64,000 nucleotides of DNA from contig NC_047065.1 of assembly GCF_902459465.1 (NCBI RefSeq), positions 2,352,309 through 2,416,308 of the forward strand, given 5' to 3'. Origin of the DNA: Asterias rubens (lineage: Eukaryota > Echinodermata > Asteroidea > Forcipulatida > Asteriidae). Numbering within the stretch: position 1 is the first letter of the stretch; each line of letters begins with the position of its first letter. A program made the translations under genes and the position numbers. Below, in pieces: positions 55,797 to 64,000 of the stretch. The notes under the pieces were generated by a model. It did not search any database. It saw only the letters and a list, made by a program, of their open reading frames with translations, and was not told the DNA's origin.

Positions 55797-56182
55797 TTAA
55801 AGGCAGTGGACACTATTGGTAATTATTCAAAATAATTATTGGCATAAAACCTTTCTTGGTGACGAGTAATGGGGAGAGGTTGATGGTACAAAACATTGTG
55901 AGAAACGGCTCCCTCTGAAGTGCCATAGTTTTCGAGAAAGAAGTATTTTTCCACGAATTTGATTTCGAGACCTCAGATTTAGAACTTGAGGTCTCGAAAT
56001 CAACCATCTTAAAGCACACAACTTCGTGTGACAAGGGTGTTTTGTCTTTCCTAGTTATCTCGCAGCTCCGACGACCAATCGAGCTCAAATTTTCACAGGT
56101 TTGTTATTTTATGCATATGTTTAGATACACCAAGTGAGAAGACTGGTCTTTGACAATTACCAATAGTGTCCAGTGTCTTTAA
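55797..56182 (-). mobile_element. TTAA-type MITE (family 1), full length, reverse
   Basis: TTAAAGGCAGTGGACACTAT to CCAGTGTCTTTAA; 386 bp. The small reverse frames over it are MITE shadows shared with other copies. Confidence 0.85.
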
Positions 56183-56329
56183 ACATAGAGCAAGGGCATT
56201 AAGCGGACACCATTCTTTATGACGATTGTTCTGTGTACAGGTGTATTTTAACTCGTCAGACTATGCTGTTGTGGAACTTTGCCTGTATTCAGAATTAAGT
56301 GAGGGTTCATGTCTGCTAAAAACGTTGAA

Positions 56330-56710
56330 TGGTCTTCCCTGTCTGATTCCACTCTCTAAATGTAAAAGAGGGAAAAACACCACTCGGTACATTTCGAGCT
56401 GTCCCTCATGTAGCTCTTCAAAAAGATTGGTTGTTATAATTTCACCCTGGTAGAGGGGTTTCACTCCAGGACAGAGTGAAAAATCACTCAAAAAGATGCA
56501 AACTTCAATCTAAAAGAGTGGAAGACCACTCGAAAAAGAGTTGTCCCTCATATGGCTCTTCAAATAGTGCTTGTTCACTCTTAGAGATCATGCTCCTAAA
56601 CATCCCTTGTTCTAAACTCATTTGGGGAGACCGACCGTTTACATATACTGGACCATAACTTTGGTACGGGGAGACCGACCCTTTTCATATGCTGGACCAT
56701 CTCTTTGGAA
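56330..56710. repeat. Two short direct duplications
   Basis: TGTCCCTCAT.T.GCTCTTCAAA at about 56400 and 56542; GGGGAGACCGACC followed by CATAT.CTGGACCAT at about 56625 and 56668. Confidence 0.65.
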
Positions 56711-57977
56711 AGCTCTTCCACTGAACCTCATACTAATAGACACTTTCGATCTCCAGCTTCAAGACTTACCTTGAAAACTCACTTGCTCAGTCACAGTAGC
56801 AGAGTTCTTTACTATGCGCCAGGAGTGTCTTTCTGACATCATTACAAACCAATCAAATAAGTATGATTAATATGCGAATGAATGTATATATTTAACCAGG
56901 AGCCAACTTTTTGTCCTCCGTCTTTACGCCCGTGGGGGGGGGGGGGTGACCAGACGAAGTTGGACAACAATCCAACTTCCGGTTCTCATCAGAACTATAC
57001 CCCCTCCTGAGGTCAGAGGTTATTGTTACGTGTTTGTCACCAGTAAATAGTTGATTCTTACTTTCTTTTAATCTTTCCAATCAACAGTTTGTCCATCAGT
57101 TGCAGCCTCCCTTCGCCAAGTATGTTCCTCTTTAGGTGAGTTATTTTTAGGGATATGGTTCGATGTAAATTTGTTCACTTTATTCATCACATGCATTGCA
57201 TCTTCTTTTTCATATTTTGGGGGTGTATAGTCATTATTTTACTTCTCTTTATGCGCATTTTGGGTCGCGATATAGAATTTATGGAATAAATATAATTGTG
57301 AAACAATTGAGTTTCCAGGTTCAACAAGGCATCTATTTTTCACAGTTATTCAATTCCTCTCCAAGGAACCATCCCCAGTTCCCGTTTCATCATTCAACCT
57401 AGTAATTATCCCAACGATCCAAGTTGGGGAAAGAAGACAAAAAACCTGATTGTAATTAACTGCACACCAAAACCAAGTACACTACAACATAGACTGCACA
57501 GTGGACATTCAGAACATAGAAACAACAATATTAATGCACACCATGGACCGTGTGCTGTCAATTACCTAATCGATCGGCCAATACGCATTTATTTACCCAG
57601 GCAGGTGTTTCTTGTCAGAGCCTTTTCCACCGATCTGCCGCCGTACATCTACGGCTTACACATACCCCCGTGAACGATCCAATCTTCCCATCCAAGTCTC
57701 TACTGCTCTTCACAACTCTATCCCCAAGTTCATATCATAATTATCGCCACCCAAAACCAGTAGAGATCTAAAGATTAGAATATTAAACACATTTTTTCTT
57801 CTTCAGCCAAGCACTGGATTATTAATGATTACTTCTTGTGGTTGGTACCATCTGTACTGTGTGAACTGACTTGACATTTTTTTTTCACTGCAAGTAAGAA
57901 ATCTATGTGTGATTACACTTCGTCATTATTTGGCGTGTGATGTAGCGTCCCTCAATTAATTCACTGTGTAAGGATAA
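56711..57977. other. Upstream flank of the SNAG gene, no exon seen
   Basis: No coding exon recognised. A G-run at about 56935-56946. Confidence 0.4.
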
Positions 57978-58460
57978 TCGCATTAAGTCGTTCCATCCCT
58001 CTTCGTGGTGGCTACTCCTAAAATAGACTCCTCCCATTTATTTAAATGATCCTAAACCATCCAATAAGAGAATGTTCTTTGGGTTAACAGTGCAAGTGAC
58101 GGCGCACGATTAGTCCGCTCCGTCCCTCGTTATGGCGGCTACTCCTAAATAGACTCCTCCCATTTATTTAAATGACATTTAAACTATCCATTATAGAGTG
58201 CGCTTTGGGTTTTGACAGTGCAAGTGACAGCGTGCTCTCTAACGGTAGCAACCCAGTATCGACGGGGTGGCAGACTCCTCCCAATTATTTAAATGGTCTT
58301 TAACCATCCAATAAAGGACTACGCTCGTGGTTGATTGACAGTGCACGTTACGGCGCGCGCTCTAACAGATAGCATCTCATTATCGACGGGGTGGCTGGCA
58401 CGTGCCGATATGACGGCCCGCCGAGCAGCCAGCGATTTCTACCGTCATTGTTCCCCTCAA
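57978..58460 (+). promoter_or_regulatory. Promoter direct repeats (~128 bp, about 3.3 copies) upstream of Scratch-like gene
   Basis: Modules start near 58005, 58134, 58264 and (partial) 58388. Each holds GGCTACTCCTAAA-like start, GACTCCTCCCA, TTATTTAAATG, CCATCCAATAA (reverse CCAAT-like) and GACAGTGCAAGTGAC. The partial last copy diverges into the palindrome GGCACGTGCC (58397-58406), an E-box. Position just upstream of a TATA box suggests a proximal promoter. Confidence 0.7.
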
Positions 58461-58464
58461 GTGC

Positions 58465-58472
58465 TATATAAG
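58465..58472 (+). promoter_or_regulatory. TATA box, with start near 58500
   Basis: TATATAAG in GTGCTATATAAGTATCG. About 32-36 bases downstream lies CTTTCAGTG, an initiator-like sequence. Inferred leader about 630 nt to the ATG at 59130. Confidence 0.65.
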
Positions 58473-58507
58473 TATCGCTAGTACGAGCGACACATACTTT
58501 CAGTGAA

Positions 58508-58543
58508 ATGCGAAATCAGCCTGTGCCATTTGTTGGTTCATAA
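58508..58543 (+). other. uORF 1 in the Scratch-like leader
   Basis: ATG at 58508, eleven codons then TAA. A second uORF at 58672-58716 has fourteen codons then TAA. Their use depends on the inferred transcript start. Confidence 0.4.
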
Positions 58544-59129
58544 CAACGGATCTGTAGGTGGACAGAGGGGTGACACACGTTGCTGCACTATAGTTATCAG
58601 ACGGTCAGCAAAGTTGCCAGTGACTCTATTTACTCAGAAGAGTGTTTCGTTTCAAAACTGACATTTCCCTAATGGGGACACAATCCCTTCTCAAGTCAAC
58701 TGGTTGGGCCCTTTAAACTATAACCAGATACACTAGTAACAAGTCGCGTAGTAAAAAAATCCAAGCTCTACGGAATTGCATATGAGATACACTCGCTCTA
58801 TGCGCAATATTATTTAGTATGTACCGATCCGCAACACTGCTGTCATTATTTTGAAGCGGTCGCTAATTTGAGCGCACGTTTCTCAAGGGGCCCGTGAGCT
58901 CGTTGATAGATTAGACCGGAGTAGAGTTGGATCTCACGAATCGGCACCTGCTCAGAGTACGGTGTGCAGAGAGCTACGACACACCATCCAATTTCTGTGT
59001 GTGTGCATCATCACAGGACAGCATCACTCACTTCTTGAACGTGTGGAGTAGAGAGACGCGACGTCTTATAGATTCATCTCCCATACTTATCATTGTGGGA
59101 CTGGGTGCAGTCCGGATACTACCACCACC

Positions 59130-59259
59130 ATGCCTCGTTCATTCCTCGTCAAGAAAACTAAGCACACCACCTCAGTGATTGCAAGGAACATTTCTATCGA
59201 GGCGTCGACTCCGATCTCACCGTCTCACTTTGGAGGAGTTAGTGTGCGTCTTAATAATG
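59130..59259 (+). CDS. SCRT: Scratch-like coding exon 1 (SNAG domain)
   Basis: 43 codons plus one base; ACCACCACC immediately precedes the ATG; donor AATG|GTAAGT is strong. Confidence 0.87.
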
Positions 59260-62200
59260 GTAAGTCTGGAGTCATCTTATCTTGAAACAGACAAACTTTC
59301 AGTTTGTGTATAGCATAGTATCTGTATCTCTGTATCTGTATCTTGAGCCGGCAAAGACAAAATTTGTCTAAAGACACATCACACCAGGTTAATGTAATGT
59401 GAAGCTTAATAGATGACAAGTTTGCATCGGGGATAAAGAATATGCATTTTGGTTTTTACCCTTACACCGATGTGTGTTAGCATTGTATACTCAGTACTTA
59501 CCCGAGTTCTGTGAAAACAAATCACAGGCATACTACTCGGGTGTGATTCGAACCCACAACCTTTGCAATTCTAGAGCGCTGTCATACGTGGAGCTTTTGC
59601 TAGGATAGCGTCAGTGGTTGTTGAATATCTTAGATGCGTATTATATAAACATCTTCCATCATGTAGACATGACTCAATCCGTCCGCAGAAAACTTAACCA
59701 GGCCTAGAGGGTATTAAGTGCCAGTTTGTTTGGCACCGTAATGTAAATTTCTGATCAGGAGTTTTCTATGTGATTTCACCTCAGTCCATCTCACTTCTCT
59801 GCCCCTACCAGTTGTCGATTCTCCTAGCAGGTGAACCAACTCAATCCCACCCGCGAGCAAACAACATGACGCTCCAACCTTTTAAAGATGCTTTTCTTAG
59901 TTCTCACATCTCCCCCTTCTCTTCCCCAATATTGAATTGCTTCCTATTGCCCCGAAGAGAACAAAAAAAGCTCTCATCACTGGCGACAGAAATGAAGACC
60001 AATAAAGATTTGTCGGTGGACGGTGGGGGAAAGAGGGGATGTTATATATATATATATATATAAGACGATGAAAATCTGCCTAGGGTTACCATAAATGCAT
60101 TCAACAAGTAGTCAACCCAATTATGCACAGCACGTAAGGGCACTACAGTGTTGTACAAGATGTGTGTATGTACATGTATATACACTTGCTTTGCATGCCA
60201 AGCGCAACCTTCAAGCGCAGTGTTTTTGTGACTGTGCATCCCGTACATTTAAGAGTAGAGAGCAGAGAGACGATGACAGATAAAGACGATGGCATATAAA
60301 TAAGACGATGGGGCATCTTCGGATGTAATTTTGGCTCATTTGCAATAAGGCAGAATGCGCGTTGTGTATAGGGCGGCCCAGCGGGTAAACAACGCATACG
60401 CCATGACTTGAAACCAAAGTCCTATTCACACGATAGCAATTTAACTGTCGTCCCGTGCTATATTTTAGCATGGTTGTAAACATGTAGCAATGTTTGACAA
60501 GATTTTGCAAGAGAACTTGGACAGTAGAACAAATTGTTGTCCTTTCACATGAGGTATACATTTGGTAAAATTTAATTTCAAAAGCATGCTACAATTTAGT
60601 AAGGGACCCTCGCTAAATTGCTCTACGTGAAGTAAATACTTGTAGAATGGGTATCTCAAGTCAAACCCAAACAAAATGTGATCTTATTTAATGACACTGT
60701 TTGATATTTCAAAAATAACATACGCTATGCAATGACTTGGAATTATAAGTATGTAATTGTGTAGAAGGAATATTATTTCAAGTCATTCCCTTGTAAAATG
60801 TGATCATATTCAAATATTATGTTTGAAACTCCGAAAAATAACACACGCTATGCAATGACTTGAAACTAAGTAAACAAACGTGTAGAATGGGTTTTCTCAA
60901 GTCATTCCCAAGCAAAAGGTGATAATTTTCAATGGTGATGTTTGTAACTCCGAAACTAACATTTTATACGCTATGCAATGACTTGAAAGTATTATTAGAC
61001 TGGGCACCACGAGTCATTTCCAAGCAAAAGGGTGGTCGTATTCAATGGCTAATATTGTAACTCCGAAAACCACCTAACACGCTATGCAATGAGTTGAATG
61101 AAACTAAATATATAGTAAACGTGATGGGTTTTTAAAATCTTTTCCAAGCAAAGAAATGTCCTCATACTCGAATCCAATGTTTGTAACTCCGACCTGAGAT
61201 AAGTTTCTCATGATATGTCTGATGGTTTTCCTCTTCTCCTTTTCCACTTGTAGAGATTTGGCCTAGCATCCATTAGGGTGTTGACATTGGTCGGTAGTCG
61301 TGTCAGATAAAAGCCAGTGCGCGATACAGTGACGAATCGAGACTTAAGAAAGACTTGATTATTCTACCGTGGATTGTCAATTTATATGGCAGATGTCGCC
61401 CTATTTTTATTTTTTTAAAAACACCCAGCCTTCAATGACTTTTTTCTCTTCGTTCCATTTTATTCGGGGATAATTTTTAATTGAACCAAAGGGGGTCTAT
61501 AGAAGACGAGAAATCACTCGGGTTTAAAAGGAGAAAGGAATATCGGCTCAGTAGCACTGGAGAGTGTGTTTTGTGATTCTGGGAAGGTTGAATTCCAGCT
61601 CGAGACAGATGGGCGAGGAGTTATATACTTATGAATTCATAAACAATTTTAGTGAGAAATTATCAACCATGATCATTTCTTGTGTATGTGGTAACGATTT
61701 GGCCTGTTGCATTTTGATGTATTCATTTTTGGTAAATTGTTATTGACGAGAACACAAGACATGTTGTCTTACATCTGTTAGAGAATATTTTGTCTTGAAA
61801 GAAAATATAAAATATTAATACAGTGGTCAATCCTGACCACTTCTTGTTTTCATGATAACGATTTGGCTTGGTGCATTTGGATGTATTCGTTTTTGGTAAT
61901 ATTTCATTGACAGAAAAAAATAAGAAAAGTTTTCTTACTTGTGTTAGAGTTTATTGTTTTGAAAGAAAGTCTAAAATTATAGTGGAAACATATCAATTAT
62001 GACCACTTCTTGTTTAAGTGGTAAAGGTTTGGCTTGTTGCATTTTGCTGTATGCGTTTTGGTAATATTTCATTGACGAAAACATAAGGCATGTTTTCTAG
62101 TATATCAATTTGTCTTGAAAGAAAGTCTAAAAGAAACTTCACAGGACAAACCACAAATACCTTAAAGGTAGTTGTTTCTAAACTGTATCAGCATTCATCT

Positions 62201-64000
62201 TTAGAGACAAATTAGAAACATGTCATCCTGTTTGAGCCGATCTCAAATTTTCTCTTCAATTTCTTTATAAGAGGGAATTTATTTTTATCAATTTTAACGA
62301 GACAAATAATTGAGCACAAATACTTTGCAGCATAGTCGTATTCCCTTCGTTTGTTGAAAAAAAAATTGACCCTAAATAGACGAAAATGTTACGGCGGTAT
62401 GCGGTCCCAATCTGAGTTGAACTACAATTGCTGTTATCCGTTTTTAGATTTTATGGATTTTAAAAATAATGGTTTTTTTTTTTTTTGCAAAGTGACCCCA
62501 CCCACATCTTGACAAAAGGAGTTCCAAGATAAAGAGACACACTATGCGGTCGCAGCAACACGTTTTTTTTCCCCGTCACACAAACTGTCAGAGAAATAAT
62601 GTCACATTTTAATCAAACACAATGACCCGGAACAAAACTGTAATTCCCAAGGAAAAAAAACCGCGGGACCCTGACAAGAAATTGTGCAGATGGCCGTTGA
62701 TTTTAATGACAAGTCAAGAACTGCATCTATGTACTAACCGATAGCGGTAACTTACTTGATAACGAGAAATGGAGAGATGTTGAGGTTAAGTCATTTAGAA
62801 TGGATTCACGATCAGTAGAAATACTCCAAAACCAAATGCATTCCAAGATTGTATAATGTATATTATTTGTAAGCATTAATAGAAACAAAGAATGCTTTAT
62901 TTTAATGTCTGAGGGAACACAGAGAATACATGCAAATTATTTCCTGTGAACATTTTTCACCGGTAGTTTTTTTTTCCTCATACAAATGGCAAATGAAAAA
63001 CTTGTGTTGTAAATTTGCTGATTATAAAGCGAACGCAATAACGTGTTACCGACAGTGCCTTACTATTCAAATTAAATTTTCATATGCGGTCTTTATTTTG
63101 AAATCTAGTGACATTTTGTTTTCAACTTGAAACGACCTATTCCAGTCGCAGTACGCAGAAGACCGCAGAATGTGGCACTATAAGATACTCCTTCCAAACA
63201 AGGTCAAATAAGATGTGCAAGAAATATCAAGGCTGAAGACAGTTCTCGAATATATGTTTTCGACTGCTGATGATTTTCACCCAAACAAAACCTGTTATTT
63301 TGCAACTTAAATCTTGTGAATATAATTTATATGGGATTGAGGCCTTTCATGGTGAGGTATCAATATATACTTGGTAAAATAACACAATTTACCTAGCAAG
63401 TCGATACACACATGGGGCCAATTTCATAGAGCTGCTTAAGCAAACAATTCGCTTAAGCACGAAAATAGCTCGCTTATTTTACACATGTTACTGGCCAAAA
63501 TTTCATGCCGTATACATTGCTTGTGACTGGTATTTAGCTGTTGTTTACTTAGCATAACAATTGAGTGGAGTTTTGGCCGGTAAATTAATTTTACTAGGCA
63601 AGGATTTTTTTGCTTAAGCAAAATTTTGTGCTTAAGCAGCTCTATGAAATTGGGCCCAGGTGTTACCGCAAACCAAATATTAATATAATTTTTTGTTTTG
63701 TTCTCTTGCAACTTGGCATTGTAATGACTTTGTATCCTCTATTTTTTACCCAACAGGTTACATCCATGACATTATCCCATCACCCACAGCATCACCACCA
63801 GAAACACCCACACGTACAACCATCCTCGACGAAACGTCATCCGTTTGCGAATCAGCGTCCGTTTGCGAATCCTCATCCCTATGCGATTCGCCCATATCTG
63901 TGGACCTACTCGAGCAAGTGCAACAGCAACCGGGCCGTTTCCTGAGTCCACCGACCAGTCCCAATCAGGTATTTCTGTCGTATGATGCTTTCCTCGTAAC
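59130..64000 (+). CDS. SCRT: SNAG-domain zinc-finger transcription factor, probably Scratch; two exons, 3' part outside the window
   Basis: Exon 1 (59130-59259) begins MPRSFLVKKTKH, the SNAG repressor domain that recruits LSD1/CoREST-type corepressors in Snail, Scratch, Gfi1 and related proteins. Exon 2 starts at 63757 (acceptor TTTTTTACCCAACAG) and is open to the window edge. The junction is in phase: G plus GT makes Gly. MPRSFLVKK with a second K fits Scratch better than Gfi1 (MPRSFLVKS) or vertebrate Snail (MPRSFLVRK). Exon 2 opens GYIHD, comparable to the conserved GY of vertebrate Scratch, and near the edge reads FLSYDAFLV, comparable to the Scratch SYxMDAFFI block. The five C2H2 fingers that would settle it lie beyond 64000. 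SVCES is repeated in a Ser-rich stretch. Scratch genes are neural repressors in other animals; that role here is inferred. Confidence 0.83.
59460..59620 (-). mobile_element. tRNA-derived SINE, reverse, in Scratch-like intron 1
   Basis: On the - strand the B box GGTTCGAATCACACC lies at about 59541-59560, after an A-box-like CAGCGCTCTAGAA. Body GCCTGTGATTTGTTTTCACA and ending ACACACATCGGTGTAAGGG. Confidence 0.7.
60042..60062. repeat. (TA)n microsatellite
   Basis: About ten TA dinucleotides; in intron 1. Confidence 0.9.
60640..61195. repeat. Diverged tandem repeat, ~110-124 bp, 4-5 copies
   Basis: CGCTATGCAATGACTTG at about 60724, 60847, 60970 and 61080, each followed by AAACTA-like spacer and GTCATTCCCAAGCAAAAGG. 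In Scratch-like intron 1. A weaker relative at about 60390. Confidence 0.8.
61655..62130. repeat. Diverged tandem repeat, ~165 bp, about 3 copies
   Basis: GACCACTTCTTGT...GATTTGGCTTG at about 61668 (variant), 61837 and 61999, each followed by TTTTGGTAATATTTCATTGA and GTCTTGAAAGAAA. In the same intron. Confidence 0.8.
62131..63414. other. Intron 1, right part, nothing recognised
   Basis: AT-rich intron sequence without exon, known repeat or RNA gene that I can support. Confidence 0.4.
63415..63657. mobile_element. Fold-back MITE, CAATTTCATAGAGCTGCTTA termini
   Basis: GGGCCAATTTCATAGAGCTG at the left, complement ending GGGCCC at the right; internal GCTTAAGCA palindromes. 243 bp, about 100 bases before Scratch-like exon 2. 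Confidence 0.85.
63757..64000 (+). CDS. SCRT: Scratch-like exon 2, 5' part
   Basis: Open throughout in the frame set by exon 1, Pro/Ser/Thr-rich (IIPSPTASPPETPTR), then LLEQVQQQPGRFLSPPTSPN. CAG|GTATTT at 63966-63971 could be read as a donor, but the following FLSYDAFLV resembles Scratch, so the exon probably continues. Confidence 0.8.

Noticed and set aside
58540..58600. rRNA or snRNA fragment (GGATCTGTAGGTGGACAG)
   Set aside because: No extended match to a conserved RNA that I can recall; treated as leader sequence.
63610..63945. 111-codon frame with His-rich segment at the window end
   Set aside because: It begins in a MITE and reads the Scratch-like exon out of phase; the phase set by exon 1 gives the Pro/Ser-rich frame instead.

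Overview
The window is metazoan nuclear DNA, most likely from an echinoderm and probably a sea star. The evidence is intron-split genes with GT-AG junctions, three recognisable animal nuclear or ER genes, and a dense load of short TTAA-flanked MITEs, GGGCCCAATTTCAT fold-back elements and tRNA-derived SINEs. The species is inferred from repeat style from memory and was not tested by search. No bacterial-type features (operons, ribosome binding sites, CRISPR) occur.

Layout from left to right. (1) 324-888, + strand: the last two coding exons of an AMFR/gp78-type ER ubiquitin ligase, carrying the Ube2g2-binding helix and a VCP-interacting motif. (2) 889-7149: 3' flank, SINE and MITEs. (3) 7150-18811, - strand: a complete eight-exon ZNF236 orthologue. 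The chained exons make a phase-consistent frame of 1848 codons with 30 C2H2 fingers, but it contains one in-frame TAG (11000-11002) after finger 25. (4) 18812-33064: about 14 kb of repeat-rich intergenic DNA with hAT-like and fold-back MITEs and a 26-bp minisatellite. (5) 33065-41452, + strand: one uninterrupted 2795-codon exon for a giant unrecognised protein with about 14 irregular zinc fingers, a 7 x 25-residue repeat and a 10 x 19-residue repeat. (6) 41453-57970: gene-poor, rich in nested MITEs. (7) 57978-64000, + strand: a promoter made of ~128-bp direct repeats, a TATA box, a long leader with uORFs, a first coding exon starting with a SNAG domain (MPRSFLVKK), a 4.5-kb intron, and the start of exon 2, which runs off the window. 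This is most likely Scratch.

Three of the four genes are zinc-finger proteins that are probably nuclear; AMFR stands apart as an ER-associated degradation ligase. Nothing suggests that they act in one pathway. The most unusual points are the in-frame UAG inside an otherwise intact ZNF236 frame, the ZNF236 C-terminal coding sequence acting as one unit of the tandem array that forms its 3' flank, an AMFR splice acceptor lying in the last copy of a minisatellite, and the giant repeat-bearing zinc-finger exon. All family assignments come from reading translated exons by eye; no database was searched.
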